In this document: positions 1 through 10,036 of the stretch, in pieces | Numbering within the stretch: position 1 is the stretch's first letter | Layout: each line of letters starts with the position of its first letter | The notes under the pieces: model-generated | What the model was told of the DNA's origin: nothing | The model's input: the letters and a program-made list of their open reading frames with translations, nothing else | Databases searched by the model: none | Assembly: GCA_963682175.1 (NCBI GenBank) | Contig: OY821791.1 | Span: 22,785,826-22,849,825, forward strand | Source of the DNA: Triglochin maritima | Taxonomy: Eukaryota; Streptophyta; Magnoliopsida; Alismatales; Juncaginaceae | Direction of reading: 5' to 3' | Length of the DNA stretch: 64,000 nucleotides | Translations under genes and position numbers: made by a program

Positions 1-894
1 GTGACGCCGCTGCAGAGGGCGAGGAAGTTTATACAGGGGCTGAGGAAGCACCTCCGTACTCAGGTGACATACAGTATGCCGCAGACGCTGGCAGATGCGG
101 TGAGATTTGCGACGCTCATTGATCAGGATTACCAGCAGAATTATGCTGAGGCCAGGAGAGCACCGGGGAAGGTCAGTGCACGTCCGGGTGCTCTGCTATC
201 AGGGAACCCGGGCAAGAGGCCCCGGATCGGAGGAGGTGGATCACGCCAGCCTGAGGCGTGCAGAGGCTGTGGCCAAGTTCACGCTGGAGAGTGTTGGGGC
301 CGCGCAGTGTGCCACGGGTGTGGCAAGCCAGGCCATTTTATGAGAGATTGTCCGAGTGGGCCAGGCGGGTCCAGCAGGCAGTCAGGACAGCCGGCAGGAG
401 GCAGAGGCGGAGGTCGTCGACCTTTCGCGCCGTCGCAGCAGCAGAGTCAGAGGTCTGGACGGGTCTTTACCATCCAGGCAGATGAGGCGAGAGACGCCAG
501 CACGGTGGTGGAAGGTACGCTTTTTGTTGCTGGGTTGAGTGCGAGAGTGCTGTTTGATTGTGGGGCCACACACTCATTTATCTCGGAGCGATTTGCGAGC
601 GTGTTGGGCCGTACCCCTGCGATGTTGACTGCCACGTTGGAAGTCAGCACACCCTTGAGTCTGGTGGGCATTGTGGGGAGCTTCCTCCCCAGCGCCACGA
701 TTGTTTCGGGAGATCAGGAGTTTCCGGCTGACATGATCTTGTTGCCGATGGAGGACTTCGATGTCATACTGGGGATGGATTGGCTGTCCCAGTACGATGT
801 GAGAGTTTTGTGCCGGGAGAAGAAGATTCTGATCCCGAGGAAGGGTCTACCTGATGTGTTGATCAGGGGGCGAAAGATAGAGGAGGCAGAGTGA
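1..894 (+). pseudogene. gag C-terminus and aspartic protease of element A (partial)
   Basis: The open frame enters from the left edge, so the GTG at position 1 is not a real start. Residues about 1-55 are the end of the gag capsid-like domain (FIQGLRKHLRTQV). A CCHC knuckle follows at about residues 103-116 (CHGCGKPGHFMRDC), in a Gly/Arg/Gln-rich linker; it binds RNA in the particle. The retropepsin active site is near residue 187 as LFDCGATHSFIS, with DCG instead of the usual DSG/DTG. The family motif ILGMDWL is near residue 257. The frame ends at 894. Comparison with the homologous copy at 13690-13740 shows one base missing near 866-876, which moves the true frame to the one opening at 891. 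The protease would mature the polyprotein. Confidence 0.88.
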
Positions 895-2335
895 TTGTAT
901 CAGCAGTGAGGGCACAGAAATTGTTGCAGCAGGGTTGCAGAGCTTTTGTGGCCACTTTGGTAGTTCCAGATCCAGAGGCGGAGAGATTGGAGGACATCGA
1001 GATTGTTCGGGAGTTCCCCGATGTATTTGCAGATGATGTCACTGGGTTGCCGCCTCACAGAGAGATTGAGTTTGGGATCGATTTGGTAGCTGGGACTACG
1101 TCGCAGTCGAAGGCGCCGTATCGGATGGCACCTGCGGAGCTGGCAGAGCTGAAGAGGCAGTTGCAGGATCTGATGGATACGGGGTTTATCCGCCCCAGTG
1201 TCTCGCCTTGGGGAGCGCCGGTACTCTTCGTGAAGAAGAAGGATGGATCACTGCGGATGTGTATAGATTACAGGATGTTGAACAAGGTTACCGTGAGGAA
1301 TCGGTATCCCTTGCCCAGGATCGAGGACCTGTTTGACCAGTTGCAGTCAGCGCACGTGTTCTCGAAGATTGATCTGCGATCCAGTTATCATCAGCTGAGG
1401 ATCAGAGAGGCAGATGTGCAGAAGACAGCTTTCAGGACGAGGTACGGGCATTACGAGTTTCTGGTGATGCCGTTTGGGTTGACGAACGCGCCTGCAACGT
1501 TTATGGATTTGATGAACAGGACGTTCAGTTAGTACCTCGACCGGTTTGTGATCGTCTTCGTGGACGATATTTTGGTTTACTCACCAGATGTGGAGCAACA
1601 TCGAGAGCACTTGAGAGTTGTACTTGGCATTTTGCGGGATCATCAGTTGTATGCCAAGCTGTCGAAGTGTGAGTTCTGGCTGAGCAGTGTCGCCTTTTTG
1701 GGACACATCGTGTCTGCTGATGGGATTTCCGTAGATCCAGCGAAGGTTGAGGCTGTTACACAGTGGAGAGCTCCGACGAGTGTAGCAGAGGTCAGGAGTT
1801 TTGTGGGTCTGGCGGGTTATTATCGCCGCTTTATTCAGGATTTCTCGAGGTTGGGTTCGCCGTTGACGGCTCTGACGCGGAAGGGCGTCGAGTTCGTGTG
1901 GTCCCAGAAGTGCGAGGACAGTTTTCAGGAACTGAAGAGTCAGCTGACGACTGCTCCAGTTCTGACACTTCCCAGTGGCAGTGGTGGTTTTGTGATTTAC
2001 AGTGACGCGTCAGGCGTTGGGCTGGGATGTGTACTTATGCAGCATGGGCAGGTGGTTGCGTACGCTTCGAGGCAGTTGAAGGTGCACGAGAGGAACTACC
2101 CCACTCATGATCTGGAGTTGGCGGCAGTGGTGCACGCTTTGAAGACCTGGAGGCATTACTTGTATGGCGAGCGATTCGAGGTATTCACCGATCATCAGAG
2201 CCTGAAGTATCTGTTTTCGCAGAAGGAGCTGAATATGAGGCAGCGCAGATGGCTCGAGCTGATTAAGGATTATGATTTCACCATCTCGTACCATCCGGGG
2301 AAGGCGAATTCAGTTGCTGATGCTTTGAGCAGGAA
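891..2335 (+). pseudogene. Reverse transcriptase and RNase H of element A
   Basis: This is the pol part that copies the RNA genome into DNA and degrades the RNA strand. RT motifs run in order: [63 protein letters not shown], then the catalytic [10 protein letters not shown] at about 1555-1585. RNase H follows with YSDASG (catalytic Asp), the [18 protein letters not shown] helix and [11 protein letters not shown], ending at [12 protein letters not shown] at 1530-1532 interrupts the frame just before the YxDD region, and the reading frame is the same on both sides, so it is a point mutation. The domains otherwise look full length. Confidence 0.92.
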
Positions 2336-3488
2336 GGTGGAGGTTACCGCAGCAGGTCTTTGTATCGAGGAGTGGAAGCTGCTTGAGGCGTTGACCGAGT
2401 GGAGACCGTTCACCGATGAGTCGCGAGGTGCAGTGATCGCAGGGCTGAGAGTGGAACCTCAGTTGGTCTCGAGTATTGTTCAGGCTCAGAGTACTGATGA
2501 TGAGTTAGCTGGGTTGCTGCAGTTAGCTGCCAGAGATGGATCAGACTTCAGTATTGGAGTTGATGGTGGCCTGAGGTTCAGAGGCCGTGTCTGGGTGCCG
2601 AAGGGAGGAGACCTGAGGCAGGACATTCTGGAGGAGGCGCATAGATCCCGCTATTCGATCCACCCGGGCAGCACGAAGATGTTTAAAGATCTTCAGAGGA
2701 ATTTCTGGTGGAAGAGGATGAAGACGGAGATCACAGAGTTTGTTGGCAGATGTCTGATTTGTCAGCAGGTGAAGATTGAGCACCAGAGACCTGCAGGGCC
2801 GATGCAGAGGATCGAGCTTCCAGAGTGGAAGTGGGAGCACGTGACGATGGATTTTGTCACCGGGCTGCCGAAGACGAGAGGATTCCATGACGCGATTTGG
2901 GTTATAGTCGATCGACTGACCAAGTCAGCGCACTTCTTAGCTATTCGGACCACTCTGCCTCTGGAGGGTCTAGCTAAGTTGTATATTGAGGAGATTGTCA
3001 GGCTTCATGGAGTGCCTGTGAGTATTATTTCAGATCAAGATCCGAGGTTCACTTCCAGATTTTGGGGGAGTTTGCAGTAGGCCTTGGGGACTCGGTTGAA
3101 GTTCAGTACGACATTCCATCCGCAGACAGATGGTCAGTCTGAGAGGACCATCCAGACGCTAGAGGATATGTTGCGAGCGTGTACTCTAGATTGGGCAGGT
3201 CATTGGGATGAGCATCTGCCATTTATCGAGTTCGCCTACAACAATAGCTACCATTCGAGCATTGGGATGACACCGTACGAGGCCCTGTACGGGAGACCGT
3301 GTAGATCACCGGTATGCTGGAGTGATGTAGGCGAGAGACAGCTAGTTGGTCCAGAGATTGTGCGGATGTACTCGGAGAAGGTAGATGTGATCAGACAGAG
3401 ACTAGTGACTGCGCAGAGCAGGCAGAAGCGCTACGCGAATAGGCGTAGGCGAGAGCTGAGATTTGAGGCTGGTGACCATGTCTTCTGA
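2336..3488 (+). pseudogene. Integrase core of element A
   Basis: This would insert the element cDNA into the host genome. The N-terminal HHCC-type zinc finger is visible (HPGSTKMF... then CLICQQVK at about 2750-2770). The rve core follows: the first catalytic Asp is in MDFVTGLPK, the second in IISDQDPRF and the Glu in [19 protein letters not shown] follows. A TAG at 3078-3080, in frame, separates the second and third catalytic residues. The frame is lost at about 3484-3488, where one base is missing relative to the following frame. As it stands it cannot make a working integrase. Confidence 0.9.
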
Positions 3489-3850
3489 GGATTTCACCAT
3501 CTCGAGGAGTGATGAGGTTCGGGAAGAAGGGGAAGCTCAGTCCGAGGTATGTCGGGCCGTTTGAGATTCTCGTTCGGGTTGGAGAGGTCGCCTACAGGGT
3601 TGCGTTGCCGCCGCAAATTTCGGGTCTTCACAACGTCTTCCATGTTTCGATGTTGAGGAAGTACGTAGCGGATCCTTCTCATGTGATTCAGTTGGAGGTT
3701 CCAGAGATCCGTCAGGATTTGTCTCTTGAGGAGAGACCGGTGGGGATTGTCGATCGGATGGAGCATCAGTTGAGGAGGAGGACCACTTGGGAGATTGAGG
3801 AGGAGGTCCGGAAGGAGTTCCCGGAGTTATTTGGTAAGCTTCAGTCTTAA
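3489..3850 (+). pseudogene. Integrase C-terminus with internally deleted chromodomain (element A)
   Basis: Frame shifted by one relative to the integrase core; the readable part begins at about 3509 with MRFGKKGKL. GPFEILVRVGEVAYRVALPP is the GPY/F-like module, and LHNVFHVSMLRKY and EERPVGIVDRMEHQLRRR follow. In the homologous element D (58030-58140) about 47 further bases separate the RRR stretch from EIEEEVRK. Here the two are joined in frame, removing the centre of the chromodomain. Chromodomains of this clade read histone marks and direct integration to heterochromatin, so this copy should lack that function. The stop is at 3848-3850. Confidence 0.85.
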
Positions 3851-3867
3851 TTTCGAGGACGAAATTC

Positions 3868-3883
3868 TTTTAGGAGGGTGGAT
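3868..3883 (+). other. Polypurine tract of element A
   Basis: A purine-rich stretch (TAGGAGGGTGGA) lies immediately before the LTR terminus TGTAGG. This is the usual position of the plus-strand primer. The equivalent in element D is at about 58200-58213. Confidence 0.8.
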
Positions 3884-4080
3884 TGTAGGATCCTTATCCT
3901 AATCCTAATCCTAATTGGGTTTTGTGTTGTTTAGGTGGTGATTAAGGGAGATAGAATGGATGGCTTGGATTGAAGATGGTTGGATGAGGGGTTGAGATGA
4001 GTGGAGATGAGATGAGTGGTGGAGATGGATTGGATTGGATTGGATGGTGAGGATTTGATTGGAGGAGGTATTTGGGGGTT

Positions 4081-4114
4081 TCTCTCTCTCTCCCTAAACC
4101 TCACTCTCACTCAC

Positions 4115-4147
<33 letters not shown>
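4081..4147 (+). repeat. (CT)n microsatellite in LTR A
   Basis: A CT-rich stretch with an uninterrupted CT run at about 4115-4147. LTR E has the same feature at about 60731-60762, in the same position before the donor-like site. Confidence 0.95.
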
Positions 4148-4150
<3 letters not shown>

Positions 4151-4578
4151 GGTTGACTCCGGCGTGAGTTGTGATCCGGCGAGGAAGGTGGTGGTGATTT
4201 CCGGCAAGGTGAAGATCGGCTCCGGGTGGTTGGTGGCTTGAGGTGAGTGTTGGTTTTCACCTTTCCGCGTGTTGTTTCTCTCTCCCTCAACCTAACTCGT
4301 GTGTTGGGGTTGTGGTTGTTCGGTGGAGGTTGCCGGAGGTGGATTCGTTGTTGTGGATCGTCGAGGAGGCGATTGATCGTCGTTTGGACGCGAGAGTCGT
4401 CGACGGATCGTGATTTGGGGAGACGTGCTCGTGGAGGCGTCGTCGCGGTTCTTCCAAGGTCTCTTCAGACCTTCCGGTATGTCAAGCTCACTCACTTAAT
4501 CATCGTGAGGAATTGGAAGTCGACGGTAGGCCGTTTGGCTCGTCGCGAGTAAATGTGCAGCAGATTTCACTGCCTGAT

Positions 4579-5260
4579 CGGTCGACCGGTTTGTGCAAAC
4601 GGTCGACCGTTCGTGAAGAGAATTCGGGCTCTGCCTCACATTGGTCGAGCGATGCCCTTTGGGCGGTCGACCGAATGTGCATTGGAGGCAAGTCTGGAGA
4701 GATTCGGTCGACCGGGTCCCCTTTGCCGGTCGACCGTGTGCACTGTCTTAAGTCGGTTGGGGGGCGTAGACTATATAAACGGTCGACCGCCCTTTGATCT
4801 CGTCCGACCGTGACTTAAGTGGACCTTGTGGTCGGTTCGACCGACTGAGGGTTCGGTCGACCGGACTTGTGCGCTGAGCGTGGGGAACGCTCTGGTGGAA
4901 TTCGGTCAACCGAGGTGAGCTCGGCGTTCGACCGGATTCGTGGCGCGTGTGAGGGATATTTCCCTGGACAGATTCGGTCGACCGAGATGTGCTCGGCGTT
5001 CGACCGAATGCGTTGTGGAGTTGTGGGATTTTGTTCCCTGGTGACTTTCGGTCGACCGGGACCCCTTTGTCGGTCGACCGATTGGTCATTTTGTTTGTTG
5101 AACCGGGAGTTGACCATCTAAACGGTGAACCGTCCCTTGATTTGGGTTCGACCGAACGAGTGTGGTGTTGGGAATCGGTCGACCGATGGAGTGTCGGTCG
5201 AAGTGGATTGCCCTGTATTTGCTTGATTCGGTCGACCGGGACTTTTGGTTCGGTCGACCG
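4579..5260. promoter_or_regulatory. Paired CGGTCGACCG palindrome array in LTR A (11 pairs)
   Basis: Ten-bp sites matching CGGTCGACCG exactly or with one to three changes start at 4579/4600, 4642/4664, 4705/4727, 4780/4801, 4833/4854, 4903/4925, 4975/4997, 5049/5071, 5123/5145, 5176/5195 and 5229/5251. Within pairs the distance is 21-22 bp, except 19 in one. Between pairs it is 63, 63, 75, 53, 70, 72, 74, 74, 53 and 53. A TATATAAA lies at about 4771-4778 and an ACTTAAGT at about 4813-4820. The role is unknown; a multi-site protein-binding element is the simplest inference. Confidence 0.85.
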
Positions 5261-5371
5261 TTTATGTCCTGTTTTGCACTATGGAGGTGCTGTGGTCGTG
5301 GTTGCCCGTGTGGGGCAAGTCGTGGTGCCGATGTTCTTCCAGCAAGTGTGCGGGGTGCACGAGGGTTGCGG

Positions 5372-5766
5372 TGGTTGGTTGAAAATAGACCTGGAGCCCC
5401 GTAACCGTGTGAGAGCTGCGGTTGGTTGAAAATAGACCTGGAGCCCAGCTAGTCTGTACGAAGTTGGTTGAAAATAGACCTGGACCTCTGTAGTGCGTTT
5501 GGGTTGGTTGAAATTAGACCTGGAGCCTGAGCAAGGACCGCGTGTAGGTGTTGGTTGAAAATAGACCTGGAGCCCTTAGACGTTTGGGTTGGTTGAAATT
5601 AGACCTGGAGCCCTTGGTCGTGTCGTGGTAGCTGCGGTTGGTTGAGATTAGACCTGGAGCCCAGCTTGGCGACGAGTGTGTCGCGGCGGATGGTTGAGAT
5701 TAGACCTGGAGCCCCGTGACTGTGGTGGGTGCGGCGGTTGGTTGAGATTAGACCTGGAGCCCCGTA
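5372..5766 (+). repeat. Minisatellite in LTR A, nine copies
   Basis: Nine copies of a 26-28 bp core (GGTTGGTTGARATTAGACC then TGGAGCCC) start at about 5372, 5421, 5463, 5502, 5549, 5587, 5636, 5688 and 5735. Variable spacers give a period of 38-52 bp. The core is far better conserved than the spacers. Confidence 0.9.
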
Positions 5767-5885
5767 CCAGTAGTGTGTCCTGTAGTTGAGTTTGAGAGAG
5801 CCCTGATGCTGGAAGTGTTGAGATGCTTTTCTTGGGTTGTAGAATTGCATGCTAGGATGCTTTTATTTATGCATTTAGAGTTTTG

Positions 5886-5938
5886 GCATACGGGGTTTCC
5901 TTCTGGAAACTCAGGCATTGTTGCATGTTTACTTTCAG
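5886..5938 (+). other. Conserved LTR hairpin plus acceptor-like site (A)
   Basis: GGCATACGG is followed by a stem of GGGTTTCC (5893-5900) and GGAAACTC (5905-5912) with a TTCT loop. Then come CAGGCATTG, a pyrimidine-rich stretch and TTTCAG|G at 5934-5939. The same block is found in LTRs C, D (3'), E, F1 and F2. Confidence 0.75.
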
Positions 5939-6193
5939 GCCGTGATCGGCGTTAGGGGGTGGTGACCGAGGAGAGGAGCGCTGCTACCGGATCTAGCTTT
6001 CTCTCATTTGAGGTCGTGTGATTACTGCTTCCTTTGTATATGCTTTTGATGTCATCACAACTTTTGTATACTCTGATGTTCGGATATATATTATATATAT
6101 GTTGGTGCACCGTGTTCCTTTATTTGCGTAATATCCTCTGTTGATTGAGTGTTTATAAATTTTAAAATTTTCCGCTGCTTTGAGGATGTTACA

Positions 6194-6553
6194 CTCATAA
6201 CATGTTAAGTTTTTATATCGATCCAAGTTAATTTTGTCGTCTGTAAAAAAATTCCATATTTGAAAGATTGAAAATTACTACATTTCGAAGTATGCAGATC
6301 AGATCTACATTTGTCCATTTGGTTTGAAAAGTATACCATATGTTTTTTATATATTATATATCTCACTCGAAAATTTTCATAAAAACTAATAAATTGAAAG
6401 CGATAGAAATTGAAGGTGACAACCAAGATGACTACATGGGGTCATACAACCCCATTATCCTCCAAAATATCCAGTGAATTTGACGTTAAGATATGTGGTT
6501 GGTAAAGTTTGGTAAAAAGAGCATTGAAAGATGGGAGTTTGATGAGAAACACA
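6194..6553. other. AT-rich spacer between LTR A and LTR C
   Basis: No coding potential, repeat or element terminus recognised. The five bases after LTR A are CTCAT, the expected place of its TSD. Confidence 0.5.
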
Positions 6554-7105
6554 TGTAAAATCCCAAACTTTGGTGAGGCTAATGTGGTTTAGGAGATGTT
6601 TAAGTGGATGTTGTCTTGGGAAGAGAAGGAAGTATGGGAGGTATGGTGAGATGACTTGATTGGATGGGGAGGTAAGGTAGGTATGGGGGTGACGTGAGTT
6701 ACTGTTGATGAGAGGAGTTTTGCTTTGGAACCAAACGTCCTCTTCCTCTTTGCTTCTTCTTGTTTCTTCTTCATCTTCCTTCATCCTTACTAAGCAACCA
6801 TCCCTCTCTCCCTCAGTTCTCAGTGACCGGAGGTGGAAGGCACGACCGTGGCAAACTTGGAGGTCAGTGGAGGCGCGGGTGTGAGGTGCACGGGACGAGC
6901 ATTCGAGGTTGCGGACAGGACGTGAGGGTTTGTGATCTCCGGCGTGCGTCGACATCTGCGAGAGGAAGGTATGCCGCTCTCTAATGTGATTTTGTTGTTG
7001 CTAACCCTCGTGGAAGGGTTGTGTTGGTCGGACGGGGAGGTCGGAGACCTCTTCGGCGTTGTTTCCGTGAAAAACCTCGGTTGGCGCGAGGTTGAAGGCG
7101 ACCAA

Positions 7106-7589
7106 CGGTCGACCGGTCCCTTCGGGCGGTCGACCGAATGTAGTGTTTTTACCCGACTTTAACCTTCACCGGTAGAACGATGCCTTGTGGCGGTCGACCA
7201 GTAGTGCGTATTGCTGGTGAGTTGGGACTTCCTGTCTGTTTTCGGTCGATCGGTTCCTTGGGTCGTTCGACTGGAACTTAAGTGTACTGATTTTCTATGC
7301 ATGCTTGTTCGACCGTTTTATGTTTGCGTTCGACCGATTATATGACGTAGAATATTAGGTTGACCCAGTCTGTTTTTGGTAGACCGAGACCGCTGAGTCG
7401 GTCGACCGATAGATTTGAATTTATTGTTGACCAGACTTTGGATTTTGACCTCGTTCGGTCGACCGGTTTTAGACCTTTGTTCGACCGTTGGGGATTGTGT
7501 TTTGAGCGCAGCGGTAGACCGTGTTAGGCGTACGGTCGACCGATTCCTTTCTGGAAGCGGTCGACCGAATCACCTCTTCCGGTCGACCG
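7106..7589. promoter_or_regulatory. Paired palindrome array in LTR C (8 pairs)
   Basis: Sites start at 7106/7127, 7170/7191, 7243/7264, 7306/7327, 7377/7399, 7456/7478, 7512/7533 and 7558/7580. Every within-pair distance is 21-22 bp. Many sites are degenerate (for example CGGTAGAACG, CGTTCGACTG) but keep their places. Confidence 0.8.
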
Positions 7590-8452
7590 TTTGAGCGCAG
7601 GACAGAATTCCTGGTTCCCTTTTGAATGCCAACTTTGTCCACAAAAACCCGTGTCCTCGCCTTGTGCGTGAGCCGGGAGGTGACGGTGGGCGCGTTTCTG
7701 CGTGCCTGCCCAGGGACCGCCGTGTGGAAAAGTGTGGGTGTTCGGGACGCGTCACCTCCATGTATGGACCGTGACTAAGATGATAGTTTGATTGGACTCA
7801 TTGTAGTATAGCAGGCCTGAGGGATCGCGGATCCCAATGTTGATGTTGTGCGGGCACGCAACTGGCGTTGGGTGAGGTGACTACCGGCCTACGGGCTACG
7901 GAGGTCGCTGCCCTGCTTTTATCGCGGCGCAGTTGGTGTTTGCGGCTCGTGGAGCCTGATGACCTGGCAGACTTCGGTCTGGACCCGTCCGATGTTGTGC
8001 CAGACGTTTTTGATGGACCACCGATGATGTGCTGGTGATGTCGCCGAGGTTGTGCCGGCGATGATGATTGTTGGGCCGAGGCTGTTCCGGCTATGTTGAT
8101 TCCTCGACTGGGCACCTATCGAGATGATGTTGTTATACCTTCCGGGTGACGGCCCCGTTGGTCCCCGTGGTTCCGACCACAGAGATTTGCAGATCTGTAT
8201 TCTATTGGCCCGCAGGCGTGACAGAGGCTCCCGGCCGAACCCATGAGTAGTGTAGCCGCGTGTGGGGGGTGCGATGTCGCGTGCTGTAAGACTGCATGTG
8301 CCTGCAGTTGGTCTCCTCGGGAGACCCGATGTTGACTGTCGGACTGACGTCCTGTTTTTCCCTTCGGGGGAACTGTTTTCCTTTCTGTTGATGTCATGAC
8401 ATGCTACTAGAATGATAGGTTCATTTGCGTAATGCATGCATATAGGTGAGTT

Positions 8453-8505
8453 GGCATACGGGGTTTCCTTCTGGAAACTCAGGCATTGTTGTTATATATT
8501 TTCAG
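8453..8505 (+). other. Conserved LTR hairpin plus acceptor-like site (C)
   Basis: GGCATACGG, then the stem GGGTTTCC/GGAAACTC with TTCT loop at 8461-8480. CAGGCATTG and TTTTCAG|GACC follow, ending at 8505. Nearly identical to the block in LTR A. Confidence 0.75.
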
Positions 8506-8766
8506 GACCACAGTAGGTCCAGCTGGGTGGTGATCGGAGAACGCGCGCATTTTGGAGTCGGATCCTCTACTCGGATCATTGAGGTCGACATGATTACATT
8601 TATCTTCCTTGTTGTTCTGTAGTAATCATGTATCGTTTTGACAAACTCTGATGTAATTTGGTGCACCGCTTTTATGTTTATGAGAAGTAACAGTCCCGTC
8701 TTTTATTATTGAGTTCCATTGTTTTGATTATGAATTTTTAAATTTCCGCTGTTTCGGGATGTTACA

Positions 8767-10036
8767 CATGTTGGGTCCACGTTTTGTCGGTTTTGATCGT
8801 ATATATGCACCACCATGGAAGGATTTACCATTCTTGGTATCAAACTTTGTCCCATATTTTCATGGTTAAAACTTAAAAGTGAAGCAGAATTTCTAAGATC
8901 AATGTAACACAATTTCCACGACTTTCTATGTGTGGCAAAGATTCTCAGAAACTATTACTGGATAGTCATAAAAATAAATTTTCAACCAATTTGGACCACT
9001 CTAGTTGAGAAATCCGAAATCTATGAATTTTAGCTCCAAGAAGTCTACTGCTAACGATGTAGATTGTTATTTGATTGGGAGATTAGTTCCGAAGTTAGTT
9101 ATAATTAAGGAGTAAAACTAAGAAGCTAAAGATCACACATAATGTCCTATTGATTTTGGTACTTTACGAGTTTAAACGATTTTAATGGGGAAAAAATCAT
9201 CTCATGGTATGATGTTTTTAAATTCGGAGCTTCAGTTTCATAGCTTCGAGGAATGAAGATTCAGGAGTTTAAATATTCTTTCGTTGGCGTTATTAATTTG
9301 CTTCTACGTGTTTACTTTAGCATTAATGTTTTTCTAGTGTATACCATTTTCAGACAATTTTCTCATTTTCAGACAATTTTCTTGCAAATTAATCAAATCC
9401 TAAATCTAGTTCTCAGAATTCTAGTTCAGGTATTTTGGAGAAATAAATATTATATATACGTATAGTGTATACGTATTAAATAAAATCATTCATTGTTCTT
9501 ACATAACGTAAAAAAGACATTTTGTGGGTAATACATGAGGCACTCGACTTCCTTTTGTTTTTGATTGGAGACGGAGGAACTTATCACCAATAAAACTTTG
9601 GGAAGTCTTAAAATTCAAGGAAATGCGGTTACAAACCATTAAATTTCCTGAAGCAAAACACCCAAAATTCATCTTAAAAGTCCAACGCCTCACTTCCTTA
9701 GTGTATTTTTACTAAAAAAGAAGAAATAGGAGTTCGGTGTTTTCAGTTTAAAATTTTCTTGTTAGATAATTATATACATCGTGTGAATGTGCCGGCATTA
9801 ATAGTTCAAAATTTGGAACCTCGTCGAAAAATATGTGGTCATCTTCCAATTTAATTTCTGTTGATAATTAATAGATCCAACCATTATTTTTTGTTGATAT
9901 ATTTTCTGATTATTACCGCTAAATAGCCTTATACCATCCAAAATTTTCCGCAGTGCCTTCTATTTTAGGCAAAAATATGTGGTCATCTTCCAATTTAATT
10001 TCTGATGCCATCATACTCATATCTTGATGTCCTTTT
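8767..10036. other. AT-rich non-element DNA before element D
   Basis: No convincing gene; the longest ORFs are 60-70 codons with no recognisable motif. It contains a perfect 34-bp direct repeat at 9827-9860 and 9971-10004. Element D begins at 10037 with TSD CTTTT at 10032-10036. This is probably the oldest sequence here, possibly ancient repeat or host DNA. Confidence 0.5.

Larger units (their letters stand above)
1..6193 (+). mobile_element. Element A: Tekay-like Ty3/gypsy chromovirus, 5'-truncated by window edge
   Basis: The domain order gag zinc knuckle, protease, RT, RNase H, integrase, chromodomain is that of Ty3/gypsy chromoviruses. Wording such as [22 protein letters not shown] and NVFHVSMLRKY is typical of the Tekay/Del clade. 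The polyprotein is followed by a polypurine tract and a 3' LTR running from TGTAGGATCC to GATGTTACA. The 5' LTR, primer site and start of gag lie outside the window, so the TSD cannot be checked. Coding is broken by two in-frame stops and two frameshifts, so this copy is not autonomous. Confidence 0.95.
3884..6193 (+). repeat. 3' LTR of element A (2.3 kb)
   Basis: The LTR begins TGTAGGATCC right after the polypurine tract and ends GGATGTTACA, the same terminus as LTRs C, D and E. Layout in order: GGATTG/GAGATG-rich start, CT-rich tract, a donor-like GGTATGT at 4476-4482, the paired-palindrome array at 4579-5260, a minisatellite at 5372-5766, a conserved hairpin at 5893-5912 and an acceptor-like TTTCAG ending at 5938. 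Several long ORFs within it are fortuitous, because they run across these repeats. Confidence 0.9.
6554..8766 (+). mobile_element. Solo LTR C, Tekay-like gypsy
   Basis: It starts TGTAAAATCCC and ends GGATGTTACA. It resembles the LTRs of element D (TGTGAAATCCTAAACC start) and has the same parts: a donor-like AAGGTATGC at 6967-6973, the palindrome array at 7106-7589, the hairpin at about 8461-8480 and an acceptor-like TTTCAG ending at 8505. No internal region adjoins it on either side. The flanking 5-mers ACACA and CATGT do not match, so it may come from recombination between elements, or one end may be altered. Confidence 0.8.

Noticed and set aside
891..897. Programmed frameshift between gag-protease and RT in A
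   Set aside because: The homologous copy in D reads through in one frame with one more base, so a simple deletion is the better explanation.
4748..5117. Several overlapping ORFs of 80-146 codons in LTR A
   Set aside because: They consist of translations of the GGTCGACCG sites and minisatellite in all frames (repeated DRST/GRP words), so they are shadows of the DNA repeat.
4579..5260. CRISPR-like look of short repeats with spacers
   Set aside because: Plant nuclear context, 10-bp palindromic repeats in pairs, spacers themselves similar, and location inside LTRs.
6549..8774. ACACATGT at both ends of LTR C as a TSD
   Set aside because: The match includes the LTR terminal bases themselves; the five flanking bases on each side (ACACA, CATGT) differ.
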